37,271 nt of DNA from Crocinitomicaceae bacterium (GTDB lineage Bacteria; Bacteroidota; Bacteroidia; Flavobacteriales_D; Crocinitomicaceae), in assembly GCA_021738405.1 (NCBI GenBank), contig JAIPCC010000015.1, positions 1 to 37,271 of the forward strand, in the 5' to 3' direction. The notes under the pieces are model-generated. The model did not search any database. It had not been told where the DNA came from and was given only the letters and a program-made list of their open reading frames with translations. The position numbers and the translations under genes were made by a program. How positions within the stretch are numbered: the stretch's first letter is position 1; each line of letters starts with the position of its first letter. Positions 1-7,664 of the stretch are shown in pieces.

Positions 1-1
1 T

Positions 2-436
2 ACCGATTTGTCTGGCACACCCTTTTTGTTGCAATGCAATAAAACGCTCACTGGCGAACTGCTCACACTTCCGCTCGGACTCGAGCTCAAAATCTTGAGT
101 CTGCACTTAGGTGGCGGCATGCAATACCGCTATCGCCTCCAAGGCCAAATGCAAAAAGATTTTTACGCTTTTTATCCGAACGCCATTGGCACAGAGCTCT
201 TGTCAACGGAAGTTGGCGAAAACACCCAAGCCAAGCTAGACATGGGTTATTTTGCGTACCTCCAATGGAATGCCACCAAAAGAATTGGCGTCAGGGCCAG
301 TGCTTACCGCGGTTTTCGCGACCTCAGCAACGGTTTAGAAGTAGGCGCCTACAACGAATGGCAGCAGCAGTTCAACAATGAATCTTTTAGCCTCAAGAAC
401 CTACAATTCAATTTGGGTTTGAATATTCGTTTGTGA
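2..436 (+). CDS. C-terminal part of an outer-membrane beta-barrel protein (5' truncated)
   Basis: This reading frame is open from base 2, so the gene begins before the window. The roughly 144 visible residues show alternating polar/hydrophobic stretches with frequent Tyr, Gly and Gln, and end in short strand-like segments (final residues FNLGLNIRL). That is typical of the last strands of an outer-membrane barrel of the PorT/OmpW/OprF kind in Bacteroidota. No catalytic motif is visible, and the N-terminus, signal peptide and exact family cannot be seen. The next gene on the same strand starts about 14 nt after the stop, so they may be co-transcribed. The exact function is unknown. Confidence 0.6.
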   Translation, partial: TDLSGTPFLLQCNKTLTGELLTLPLGLELKILSLHLGGGMQYRYRLQGQMQKDFYAFYPNAIGTELLSTEVGENTQAKLDMGYFAYLQWNATKRIGVRASAYRGFRDLSNGLEVGAYNEWQQQFNNESFSLKNLQFNLGLNIRL

Positions 437-450
437 ATAAGTGAGTTGTG

Positions 451-885
451 ATGAAGTGGTTTGTTTTTCTTTTGTTATGCTATATCCTCACGTCGTTTGC
501 CACACCGCGCTCCTCCGACTCCAAATTCAATTTGCAGGTGAGTGTTAGTGCTGTGGCCAGTTCCAAGGGTTGGATTGAATTTGCGCTCTACAAAAACCCG
601 GACACCTTTGCCAAAGTCGGCACCACTTACCGCTTGGCGCGCACCGATGCCCAAAAAGGAATGGTCACTTATACATTTAAAGATTTAGAACCGGGCAAAT
701 ACGCAGTTGTTGTTTATCACGATGTCAACCAAAACAAAATTTGCGACAAAAATTTCTTCGGGGTCCCGACAGAAGGCTACGCTTTTTCGAATAATGTCAG
801 GCCAAACCTGAGTGTGCCAAGTTTTGAAGACTGCTGTTTCAAATTTCAACAAGACCGCAATATCCCTATCAAAATGGTTTATTAA
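451..885 (+). CDS. DUF2141 family secreted protein
   Basis: About 144 residues. A GTG at 448 is also possible, but the ATG at 451 gives a clean signal peptide (MKWFVFLLLCYILTSFA). The mature part has the DUF2141 pattern: a beta-sandwich with strands around GWIEFALYKNPDTFAKV, the turn FKDLEPGKYAVVVYHDVN, then NKICDKNFFGVPTEGYAFSNN. The DxNxN..D..FGxPxEGYGFSNN core is the family signature. DUF2141 proteins are small periplasmic or extracellular proteins of unknown role, sometimes next to outer-membrane receptors. That fits the barrel gene just upstream. Its stop overlaps the convergent coaE stop by a few bases. Confidence 0.85.
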   Translation: MKWFVFLLLCYILTSFATPRSSDSKFNLQVSVSAVASSKGWIEFALYKNPDTFAKVGTTYRLARTDAQKGMVTYTFKDLEPGKYAVVVYHDVNQNKICDKNFFGVPTEGYAFSNNVRPNLSVPSFEDCCFKFQQDRNIPIKMVY

Positions 886-1469
886 ACCTTGAATTTTTGC
901 CGGAGTTCGGCGATTATTTCTTCAAGCTGAATCAGTAAAGGCCTCCCGTCATTGACAACATGATACGGTGTGAGCGCCATTTTTTGCACATCTGTCCATT
1001 GATTGGCAACACGCTTGAGCACCTCTTCTCGAGAGAGACTGTCTCTTTTCTGCACACGTTCAATTCTCGTTTCAAGGGGAGCCAGAACCAAAACAGTGGC
1101 GTCAAATTTCAAGTACGCACCGGTCTCAAATAAAATAGCCGCTTCGTTGAATACCAAATCGAACGTTTGTTGTTGGGCCCAACTTTCAAATGCACTTCTC
1201 ACAATAGGATGCACGAGCGCCGAAACTTGCGCTTTCAATTCGGCATTCGAAAAGAGTTGTTCGGATAAAAATTGCTTGTTTAATTGGCCATCTCGATATA
1301 CTTCTGGACCCAACAAATCCACCAATTGCTTTTGGAGCAAGGGGTGTTCGTCGTAAAGTCTTTTGGCCACTTGATCCGAGTAGAAAACAGGATAGCCCAT
1401 TTTTTCGAGCACCATTGCAATAGTGCTTTTTCCTGATCCAATACCGCCGCTCAGCCCAATCTGTAACAT
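882..1469 (-). CDS. coaE: Dephospho-CoA kinase
   Basis: 195 residues, normal for CoaE. It catalyses the last step of coenzyme A synthesis: ATP-dependent 3'-phosphorylation of dephospho-CoA in the cytoplasm. The P-loop is at residues 8-16 (GGIGSGKST), directly after the first strand. Further family features are the YSDQVAKRLYD segment (Asp at the substrate site), LVHPIVRSAFE, FNEAAILFETGAY, and the lid region ETRIERVQKRDSLSREEV. It is convergent with the DUF2141 gene and shares its last bases. It is divergent from the methyltransferase gene, with 38 nt between the start codons. Confidence 0.95.
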   Translation of the reverse strand: MLQIGLSGGIGSGKSTIAMVLEKMGYPVFYSDQVAKRLYDEHPLLQKQLVDLLGPEVYRDGQLNKQFLSEQLFSNAELKAQVSALVHPIVRSAFESWAQQQTFDLVFNEAAILFETGAYLKFDATVLVLAPLETRIERVQKRDSLSREEVLKRVANQWTDVQKMALTPYHVVNDGRPLLIQLEEIIAELRQKFKV

Positions 1470-1495
1470 GTCCCGAAATTAGGAAAAGAAAGTTG

Positions 1496-1503
1496 TAAAT
1501 TTG
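1496..1503 (+). promoter_or_regulatory. Candidate -7 promoter element for the methyltransferase/ZIP pair
   Basis: TAAATTTG matches the Bacteroidota housekeeping -7 consensus TAnnTTTG. Only four bases separate it from the ATG at 1508, so the transcript may start at or next to the start codon. No clear -33 TTTG is visible. Confidence 0.5.
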
Positions 1504-1507
1504 CAGC

Positions 1508-2263
1508 ATGCCACAAAAAGAATGGTTCGCCACTTGGTTTGACTCCCCGTATTATCATTTGTTGTATCAGCACCGCGACGACAACGAAGCAAAGCTCTTT
1601 TTAGATCATTTAGTCCAAAAACTAGATTTGCCAAGTACCGCGCGTGTCCTCGATCTAGCCTGTGGTAAAGGCAGGCATTCGCTTACGCTGGCCCAAATGG
1701 GTTTTGAAGTAGTAGGCGCCGACTTAGCACCCAACAGTATTCTAGCAGCACAAGAACAAGCAGATAAGTTAGGCGTCAAAAATGTAGCATTTAGTGTGCA
1801 CGACATGCGTCAAGCGATGGACACCTCTCCTTTTGACGTGGTATTCAATTTGTTTACGAGTTTCGGTTATTTCGATACCTTAGCCGAGAATCAAGCGGTT
1901 TGCAAAGCACTTTCAACGATGCTGACTGCTAATGGCTTGCTCGTGATCGATTTTTTAAATGCAACTAAAGTTTGTGCCAATTTAAAACCAGCCGAGACCA
2001 TCGAACGTGAAGGCGTGGTGTTTGACATCAAGCGCTGGCACAACGATACCCATATTTACAAGCAAATCGAAGTCCTTGCTGCACAAGATCAAACGCAAAT
2101 TGGTGTTTTTACCGAACGCGTTCAGGCGCTTTCTAAAAACGATTTTGAGTCTTTGCTTGCGGCAGATTTTGACATAATAGAAACCTTCGGGTCTTATCAC
2201 TTGACACCTTTTGATGAAAAGACAAGTGAGCGCCTGATCCTGATTGCAAAAAAGAAAGCATGA
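1508..2263 (+). CDS. Class I SAM-dependent methyltransferase
   Basis: 251 residues. Motif I of the Rossmann methyltransferase fold is at residues 47-57 (VLDLACGKGRH), followed by the acidic end of strand 2 (VVGADLAPNSI) and a motif IV-like segment (FDVVFNLFTSFGYF). The N-terminus (WFATWFDSPYYHLLYQHRD) and the SFGYF region are typical of a Bacteroidota subgroup of small-molecule type methyltransferases annotated only at superfamily level. The substrate cannot be read from the sequence. The last codon and stop overlap the following ZIP gene by 4 nt (ATGA), so the two are probably translated together. Whether they are functionally linked is unknown. Confidence 0.88.
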   Translation: MPQKEWFATWFDSPYYHLLYQHRDDNEAKLFLDHLVQKLDLPSTARVLDLACGKGRHSLTLAQMGFEVVGADLAPNSILAAQEQADKLGVKNVAFSVHDMRQAMDTSPFDVVFNLFTSFGYFDTLAENQAVCKALSTMLTANGLLVIDFLNATKVCANLKPAETIEREGVVFDIKRWHNDTHIYKQIEVLAAQDQTQIGVFTERVQALSKNDFESLLAADFDIIETFGSYHLTPFDEKTSERLILIAKKKA

Positions 2264-3027
2264 ATTTTTACACTGTAGAGCTCCTTTTGATAGGTTCGGT
2301 TGTATTGGGTGGCGCCATTGTGAGCTACCTGAATGCGACCAACAAAAATCAATACATCAAACTGGCATTGGCTTTCAGCGGTGGCTTTTTATTGGCCGTC
2401 ATTTTCCAACACTTATTGCCTGAGTTGTATGGCGCGCATCAAGGGCACGCACACCATGCACACGAAGCCTTACCTGTTTTTCAGGTGGGCGTTTTCATTT
2501 TGTTGGGCTTTTTGGTCCAGTTGGTTTTGGAATATTTTTCTGGCGGCATCGAGCATGGACATGTGCACGTACACAAAGGGCAGGCAATGCCTTGGACTTT
2601 ATTTATTTCACTTTCTGTTCACTCGGTCATTGAAGGGATTCCACTCGGAAACATGCTGCAAATTGGGGTTGACCCAGAGAGTCAGGTGCCGTTTAATGGT
2701 AGTTTCTTGTGGGGAATTATTTTTCATCAGGTGCCAGTGGCCATTGCGCTCATGACACTTTTATTGGCGACTAAAATCAAGCGCAGTGGGGCTTGGTTGA
2801 TTTTATTGGCATTTGGCCTCATGACTCCAATTGGGGTTTTGTTGGGGCTTGCGATTACCACCGAACAGTTGGGCATGAACGTTCAATTGATTTTGGCGGT
2901 AGTGGTTGGTATGTTCTTACACATCTCAACCACTATTATTTTTGAAACCACCGAAAATCACAAATTCAATTTGCTCAAGCTGCTGAGTATTTTACTCGGA
3001 AGCGGCTTGGCTTTGGGTTTGTTTTAG
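2260..3027 (+). CDS. ZIP family divalent metal transporter
   Basis: 255 residues with about eight hydrophobic segments. After TM2-TM3 there is a His-rich loop (HQGHAHHAHE, about residue 65) and a second one before TM4 (HGHVHVHKG), both likely metal-handling. TM4 carries the ZIP signature HSVIEGIPLG and TM5 has FHQVPVAIAL; the His/Glu pairs of these two helices form the binuclear metal site of the family. It probably imports zinc or iron across the inner membrane. It is translationally coupled to the methyltransferase gene through an ATGA overlap. The 3' end is only 8 nt from the convergent DUF3127 gene and shows no obvious hairpin between them. Confidence 0.92.
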   Translation: MNFYTVELLLIGSVVLGGAIVSYLNATNKNQYIKLALAFSGGFLLAVIFQHLLPELYGAHQGHAHHAHEALPVFQVGVFILLGFLVQLVLEYFSGGIEHGHVHVHKGQAMPWTLFISLSVHSVIEGIPLGNMLQIGVDPESQVPFNGSFLWGIIFHQVPVAIALMTLLLATKIKRSGAWLILLAFGLMTPIGVLLGLAITTEQLGMNVQLILAVVVGMFLHISTTIIFETTENHKFNLLKLLSILLGSGLALGLF

Positions 3028-3035
3028 CGAGCTGC

Positions 3036-3434
3036 TTAGAAAGGAAGGTCGTCTTCTTCTTCAGCAGCAGCGTTTGAACTGGTGCCCGGAAGTGGCTCAG
3101 AACCCATGTTCATGGCAGAAGGCCCGTTGCTAGGCATGCCCATTGGTTGGCTTTGACCTTGTTTCTCGATGCGCCATGCTTCGATGGTATTGAAATACTT
3201 GACTTCACCTTGTGGGCTGGTCCATTCGCGGCCACGCAAATTAAAAGAAACCTCTACGTTGTCATTGGCTTGGAACTGATCGAGCAAGCTACATTTGTCT
3301 TGGGTAGTTTGAAAAATAATATCTTGTGGATACATCGAGGTGGTGTCTGTAACGACGAACTCGCGCTTTTGGAATTTTTCAGAAATGCGTTGTGTTTCTT
3401 GGATGACCTTAACGGTGCCTGTGAATTTAAACAT
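3036..3434 (-). CDS. DUF3127 protein with SSB-like acidic C-terminal tail
   Basis: 132 residues. Positions 1 to about 95 form the DUF3127 domain (FTGTVKVIQETQRISEKFQK, VVTDTTSMYPQDIIFQ, NVEVSFNLRGREW, VKYFNTIEAWRIE), which reads like a small OB-fold: five strands with a Phe/Tyr-rich face. It is followed by a Gly/Pro/Met/Ser-rich linker and an acidic tail ending EEEDDLPF. That organisation (OB domain, flexible linker, DD-hydrophobic-PF end) is that of single-stranded DNA-binding protein, although the core is not canonical Ssb. A role in nucleic-acid binding is inferred, not shown. The flavin reductase gene lies 10 nt upstream on the same strand. Confidence 0.85.
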   Translation of the reverse strand: MFKFTGTVKVIQETQRISEKFQKREFVVTDTTSMYPQDIIFQTTQDKCSLLDQFQANDNVEVSFNLRGREWTSPQGEVKYFNTIEAWRIEKQGQSQPMGMPSNGPSAMNMGSEPLPGTSSNAAAEEEDDLPF

Positions 3435-3444
3435 GGACTTGTGG

Positions 3445-4338
3445 TTAGTTATTAAAAGATAAAAGGGTGAGCCACGCTTCTTCTAACTTATTTTGAGCGA
3501 GCAGATCGTGGGCGCTGCGATGCAAAGCTGCTTCGAGTGCGCTGGCGTCGTGCTCAAGTTCGAGAAAAAGGGTGGAGAGTTCGAGTAATTTGTATTCGTT
3601 GACGTCGGTTTCGTTGGGGAGTTCTTCGATGCCCGCGAGTTGGCCGAGGTCGTTGGCGCTGAGTACCTGACTGCTTTTGATGTCTTGGGGCAGGGCGTCA
3701 TAGCCAATACCGCAACTAGTGATGGGCTTCTTGATTTCAAACATAGATGCCGAATTGGCTCTGCAATACCAATCGCCGCCCATGCGTGCAACTAAATCGA
3801 TTTTGTGTTGGTCGATGAGGCCGTTTTCGTTGAGGAGTTCTTCTTGGATATGAAGTTGCACAACTTCGCAAATGATGAGGTTACCGGCGCCTCCTTCTTG
3901 ACCGAGCTCAATGATTTGATTGACTTTGCATTCGAACTGAACAGGCGCTTGCGCTACTCTAAATGGCGCAACTTTCTCAGAGGCCAAAGGCGTAAAGCCG
4001 GCTTTAATGAATTCGTCTACACCTGGTGCGTAAGGAGAGCTCGCCAAGCTCATTTGGTGAACCATGTTGTAGTTCACGACGTTGATGACTACCTCTGGAA
4101 CAGCTTTGGCGTTGTTGAAGGTGTCTTTGCTTTGACCTGTGCGCCCAGAGCGTGCTGGTGAAAACACCAAAATGGGTGGGTTGGCACTGAATACGTTGAA
4201 AAAACTAAACGGCGCCAAGTTGGCGTTGCCGTCAGCGTCTAGGGTAGAGGCAAACGCAATAGGGCGCGGGCCAATAGCACCTAATAAAAGTTGGTGCAAA
4301 CGCTGGACGGTGAGTTCTTTGGGATCTAGGCTGAGCAT
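3445..4338 (-). CDS. Flavin reductase family protein (FMN-binding split barrel)
   Basis: 297 residues. The first 200 or so match the DIM6/NTAB flavin-reductase-like domain: PRPIAFASTLDADGNANLAP, then SFFNVFSANPPILVFSP (flavin-phosphate region) and TFNNAKAVPEVVINVV. Proteins of this type bind FMN and reduce or use it with NAD(P)H; the physiological substrate is not evident. After about residue 205 there is a helical, Glu/Leu-rich extension common in Bacteroidota members. A perfect -7 element (4346-4353, minus strand) lies 7 nt upstream of the ATG. It is divergent from the MORN-repeat gene across only 38 nt. Confidence 0.88.
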   Translation of the reverse strand: MLSLDPKELTVQRLHQLLLGAIGPRPIAFASTLDADGNANLAPFSFFNVFSANPPILVFSPARSGRTGQSKDTFNNAKAVPEVVINVVNYNMVHQMSLASSPYAPGVDEFIKAGFTPLASEKVAPFRVAQAPVQFECKVNQIIELGQEGGAGNLIICEVVQLHIQEELLNENGLIDQHKIDLVARMGGDWYCRANSASMFEIKKPITSCGIGYDALPQDIKSSQVLSANDLGQLAGIEELPNETDVNEYKLLELSTLFLELEHDASALEAALHRSAHDLLAQNKLEEAWLTLLSFNN

Positions 4339-4345
4339 ACAAGTT

Positions 4346-4353
4346 CAAAGTTA
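4346..4353 (-). promoter_or_regulatory. -7 promoter element for the flavin reductase gene
   Basis: On the minus strand this reads TAACTTTG, a perfect TAnnTTTG element, 7 nt before the ATG at 4338. A -33 TTTG at the usual spacing is not clear. Confidence 0.5.
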
Positions 4354-4364
4354 GCCAAAATTCG

Positions 4365-4372
4365 TAAATTGG
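4365..4372 (+). promoter_or_regulatory. Weak -7 element for the MORN-repeat gene
   Basis: TAAATTGG is one mismatch from TAnnTTTG and ends four bases before the GTG start at 4377. With the minus-strand element at 4346-4353, two opposing promoters share about 40 bp. Confidence 0.35.
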
Positions 4373-4376
4373 CGTT

Positions 4377-5222
4377 GTGAAATTACGTACATCTCTCTGT
4401 TGTTTTTTACTTATTTGCAGTGCCTCATTATGGGCGCAAAATAAACGCAATGCCAATGGGGAACGCCATGGTAAATGGACTTTTACGGGTAAAGATTATC
4501 CGAATAAGAACATCCCCAAAACCCAAAAAGTGGAGGAAGGCAACTACGTCAATGGCCGCAAAGAAGGCGTTTGGACCAAATTTTTTCCGGATGGCGGCGT
4601 CCAGCTCAAAGGAACCTACAACAACAATCGTCCGCAAGGAAGCTACACGCGCTATTATCCGAATGGTAAAATTGCCGAACAAGGCGATTTTCAAGCGAAT
4701 GGTTACAAAGGGCTGCTCTTGCGCTACCACGAAAACGGTCAGTTGGCCTACCGCGCCAATTTCAATAACCAAGGGCAGGAGAGTGGCAAGGTGAGTTACT
4801 ACCATCCGAATGGCAAGTTGGCCCTGAGTTATACGGTCAAGAACGGAGAAGTTCAGGGGCAAGTAGCGCGCTACAACACAAGTGGGCAGCTGCAGAATTC
4901 TTTTGTGGTGGGTCCGGAAGGAAAAATTGGCGCACTTCAAAAAGCCAGCACCCCTCAAAATACACCTGCACCAAAACCTGCCTTAGTGGCCAGTACCAAC
5001 GTATATCCACCGCGCTTGTCTAACCCCAAAACAAAAGGCCTGCGCTTTGTACCCAACGGCTACAACAAAGTCTACAACGACAACGACGAAATCTGGATGG
5101 ACGGCGAATTTAAAAATGGCCAACTTTACGACGGAAAGGTCTATGACTACGACCAAGACGGCATCCTTCAAAAGGTGCGGATCTACAAATTAGGCAAGTA
5201 TCATTCCGATGGTCAGCTCTAA
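4377..5222 (+). CDS. MORN-repeat (YwqK-type) secreted protein
   Basis: 281 residues starting at GTG, with a signal peptide (KLRTSLCCFLLICSASLWAQ). Residues 25 to about 175 contain six or so tandem MORN_2/YwqK units of about 22 residues (G-x-W/Y-x-x-Y/F-Y-P-N/D-G-x-x-x-x-G-x-Y/F), for example GVWTKFFPDGGVQLKGTY, GSYTRYYPNGKIAEQGDF and GKVSYYHPNGKLAL. A Pro/Thr-rich linker follows, then a last unit about DGEFKNGQLYDGKVYDYD. Databases often label such proteins 'toxin-antitoxin system YwqK family antitoxin', but nothing here supports a toxin-antitoxin role. It is an exported repeat protein of unknown function. Confidence 0.85.
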   Translation: MKLRTSLCCFLLICSASLWAQNKRNANGERHGKWTFTGKDYPNKNIPKTQKVEEGNYVNGRKEGVWTKFFPDGGVQLKGTYNNNRPQGSYTRYYPNGKIAEQGDFQANGYKGLLLRYHENGQLAYRANFNNQGQESGKVSYYHPNGKLALSYTVKNGEVQGQVARYNTSGQLQNSFVVGPEGKIGALQKASTPQNTPAPKPALVASTNVYPPRLSNPKTKGLRFVPNGYNKVYNDNDEIWMDGEFKNGQLYDGKVYDYDQDGILQKVRIYKLGKYHSDGQL

Positions 5223-5237
5223 TCTTGAGGTTTTCCG

Positions 5238-5245
5238 TAAATTTA
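5238..5245 (+). promoter_or_regulatory. Weak -7-like element upstream of fabD
   Basis: TAAATTTA is one mismatch from TAnnTTTG and lies 16 nt before the fabD ATG in the 39-nt gap after the MORN-repeat gene. It is compatible with an independent fabD promoter. Confidence 0.3.
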
Positions 5246-5261
5246 CCCCCAAATTAACGAC

Positions 5262-6143
5262 ATGAAAGCATATGTTTTTCCGGGCCAAGGAGCCCAATTC
5301 TCTGGAATGGGCAAAGACCTCTACGAGCAGTCAGAACTGGCACGTTCCTTATTTGCAAAAGCCAATGAAATCCTTGGTTTTGATATCCAAAGCATCATGT
5401 TTGAAGGCTCTGACGAGGCCCTCAAGCAAACGAATGTAACCCAACCTGCCATCTTCTTACACAGTACAATCTTAGCGGCTTGCCTTGGCGAGAGCTTTGC
5501 GCCAGATATGGTTGCGGGTCACTCTCTGGGCGAGTTTTCTGCATTAGTTGCCAATAAGACACTCACTTTTGAAGATGGTTTACGCCTTGTTGCCAAGCGT
5601 GCAGACGCCATGCAAAAAGCATGCGAAATGGCCCCAAGCACCATGGCCGCCATCCTCGGTCTCGAAGACGAAGTTGTGGAGCACATTTGCGCAGGTATAG
5701 CTGGTGTTGTGGTTCCAGCGAATTACAATTGTCCGGGTCAGCTCGTGATTTCAGGCAGCCTTGCGGCCATAGAAGAAGCGTGCACACAACTGAGTGCTGC
5801 GGGCGCTAAACGCGCGTTGGTCTTGCAGGTTGGTGGTGCGTTTCACTCCCCACTCATGGAACCTGCACGCGAAGAACTCGCTGCCGCCATTGAAGCCACA
5901 CACTTTGCGCAGCCAATCTGCCCAGTTTATCAAAATGTCAATGCACAAGCAGTCACAGACCCAGCTCAAATCAAGGCCAATTTAGTTACGCAACTTACCG
6001 GTGCTGTCCGCTGGACGCAAATCATGCAAAATATGCTTGCCGATGGTTGTGTCGAGGTCATTGAAGTAGGGCCAGGGAAAGTTTTGCAAGGTCTTTTCAA
6101 GAAAGTAGACCGCGAAATCCCTACGAGCAGCGCAACTTTATAA
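5262..6143 (+). CDS. fabD: Malonyl-CoA:ACP transacylase
   Basis: 293 residues, normal for FabD. The enzyme transfers malonyl from CoA to acyl carrier protein, supplying extender units for type II fatty acid synthesis. It has the N-terminal FPGQGAQFSGMG oxyanion loop, the nucleophile elbow GHSLGE (Ser88), the Arg that binds the malonyl carboxylate (VAKRADAMQ), and the catalytic His in GGAFHSPLM. The C-terminus has VIEVGPGKVLQGL. It stands apart from other fab genes here, as is common in Bacteroidota. Confidence 0.96.
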   Translation: MKAYVFPGQGAQFSGMGKDLYEQSELARSLFAKANEILGFDIQSIMFEGSDEALKQTNVTQPAIFLHSTILAACLGESFAPDMVAGHSLGEFSALVANKTLTFEDGLRLVAKRADAMQKACEMAPSTMAAILGLEDEVVEHICAGIAGVVVPANYNCPGQLVISGSLAAIEEACTQLSAAGAKRALVLQVGGAFHSPLMEPAREELAAAIEATHFAQPICPVYQNVNAQAVTDPAQIKANLVTQLTGAVRWTQIMQNMLADGCVEVIEVGPGKVLQGLFKKVDREIPTSSATL

Positions 6144-6192
6144 ATTTTTATGGAATCTGAAAGTTCTGGGCATCTTGCTAGAAAACATGCTT

Positions 6193-6915
6193 ATGAAGAA
6201 CTTTATGATGGTGTGGATGCTCTTGGTAGCAGCAAGCACAGTAGCGCAGTCCGGAACCGGTGATGTCATTGGAACCTTTATCAATTTCAGTACCCAGCAA
6301 CCCGTTGTAGGTGCCAAAGCCCTTATCCGTGAAAACGGTCACGTTTATTTAGCGCTTTCCAACGAAGAGGGGCGTTTTCGCATTGTTGGTGTTCCTGCCG
6401 GAACCTATCAATTAATCGGTTGTTTTCAAAAAGATACCACTGCTAAAGTGACGGTAGAAGTCCCGATAGAAGCTTATGGCAATGCGGGCACGGTATATTT
6501 TCAAAGCAAAACCCAAGACGTCAAAGCCGTGCGTGTTGGAGGGGGCCGTTACGAACAAGCGCGCATTCGTATCGGCGAAACGCCCGTGACCACCCTTACC
6601 GCCAAAGAAATCAAGAACCGCCCTGACAAATTCAGCGTCATCGATATGGTGGCCAACTCCAATTCTGATGTCAAAAAAGACGAAGACGGTGGCCTCATGT
6701 TTCGCGGAGCGCGCAAAGGCGACATGATTTACGTACTTGACGGCATCAAGTCCAATGAAGTATTCAATGTGCCGAGTTGTGCTATTGGCCGCGTAACAGT
6801 CTACACAGGTGGCTTGCCTGCTAAATTCGGCGACACACTTGGCGGAGCGGTAATCCTAGAAACCAAAAGTTATTTTGACCTTTACCGCGAATGGGAAATC
6901 AATCAGCCCGATTGA
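6193..6915 (+). CDS. TonB-plug-only protein with carboxypeptidase-regulatory-like domain
   Basis: About 240 residues from the ATG at 6193, chosen because it gives a proper signal peptide (MKNFMMVWMLLVAASTVAQS); a TTG at 6175 and an ATG at 6187 are upstream alternatives. Residues about 20-110 form a CarboxypepD_reg-like beta-sandwich (VIGTFINFSTQQPVVGAKAL, GRFRIVGVPAGTYQL). Residues about 125-230 form a TonB-dependent receptor plug (LTAKEIKNRP, GLMFRGARKGDMIYVLDGI, TGGLPAKFGDTLGGAVILET). The protein stops right after the plug, with no 22-strand barrel. Its stop overlaps the convergent truA end by 17 nt, so there is no room for a lost 3' part here. It may be a deliberate barrel-less protein rather than a fragment. 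Confidence 0.82.
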   Translation: MKNFMMVWMLLVAASTVAQSGTGDVIGTFINFSTQQPVVGAKALIRENGHVYLALSNEEGRFRIVGVPAGTYQLIGCFQKDTTAKVTVEVPIEAYGNAGTVYFQSKTQDVKAVRVGGGRYEQARIRIGETPVTTLTAKEIKNRPDKFSVIDMVANSNSDVKKDEDGGLMFRGARKGDMIYVLDGIKSNEVFNVPSCAIGRVTVYTGGLPAKFGDTLGGAVILETKSYFDLYREWEINQPD

Positions 6916-7660
6916 GTTCAGGGGCTTGGTCATAAGAAATAGCCCACAAAAACAAGCCTTGAGCGGGCACCGATACAAACGCCTCCGAGCGGTCTTGAGC
7001 AGCAATGATGCCAGGCAGTTCGGAGGCTTTTATTTTGCCCAAACCAACCTCCACGAGCGTGCCCACAATGGCGCGCACCATGTTGCGCAAAAAGCGATTG
7101 GCACTGATCTCAAAGTAAATGCCGTCGTCGGTGGTTTGCCACTGCGCACTGAAAACTTCACAAATATTGGTCTTGACATCCGTATGCGCTTTGGCAAACG
7201 ACGAAAAATCTTGCGTTCCCAATAAATGTAGGGCAGCTTCATTCATTTGCTCTATGTCCAAGTGGCTTTCTAAATACCAACTCGAAGCGCGTACAAACGG
7301 ATTTTTGCGCTGATGAATAAAATAGCGATAGGTGCGTTTGCTGGCGTCGAAGCGCGCGTGTAAGTCTGAGGAGACTTCCCAAGCTTGTTTAAACGCCACA
7401 TCAGGAGCAGTCATGCGGTTGAGCTTGAAAACGAGTTGCTGGGGGTCCCAACTTTGAGGTAAATCGGTGTGTAAAAAATAGTGCTGGGCATGTACCCCTG
7501 TGTCTGTGCGGCCGCAGCCCACTACTTCAATGGCTTGGTTGCCGTGTAATCTAGAGAGCACAGTTTGTATTTCTTCTTGTACACTGCGTGCGTTGGGCTG
7601 AATTTGCCAACCGTGATAAGCGCTGCCGTCGTAGGCAAGAGAAATGAAATAACGTGGCAA
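6899..7660 (-). CDS. truA: tRNA pseudouridine(38-40) synthase
   Basis: 253 residues. TruA converts uridines 38-40 in the anticodon stem-loop to pseudouridine. The active-site motif GCGRTDTGVHA is at residues 48-58, with the catalytic Asp at 53. The N-terminal strand with YDGSAYHGWQIQP and the later FLRNMVRAIVGTLVEVG segment are standard. It starts 4 nt after the stop of the PD40 gene on the same strand, so the two are likely co-transcribed. Its 3' end overlaps the plug-protein gene. Confidence 0.95.
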   Translation of the reverse strand: MPRYFISLAYDGSAYHGWQIQPNARSVQEEIQTVLSRLHGNQAIEVVGCGRTDTGVHAQHYFLHTDLPQSWDPQQLVFKLNRMTAPDVAFKQAWEVSSDLHARFDASKRTYRYFIHQRKNPFVRASSWYLESHLDIEQMNEAALHLLGTQDFSSFAKAHTDVKTNICEVFSAQWQTTDDGIYFEISANRFLRNMVRAIVGTLVEVGLGKIKASELPGIIAAQDRSEAFVSVPAQGLFLWAISYDQAPELNRAD

Positions 7661-7664
7661 GTTT

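Noticed and set aside
4428-4958. A 176-codon minus-strand frame under the MORN-repeat gene
   Set aside because: The repeat-coding sequence keeps antisense frames open; the translation is low in information and has no recognisable start region.
4377-5222. Reading the MORN-repeat protein as an antitoxin of a toxin-antitoxin pair
   Set aside because: It has a signal peptide and no toxin-like neighbour; the name is an inherited label for YwqK-type repeats.
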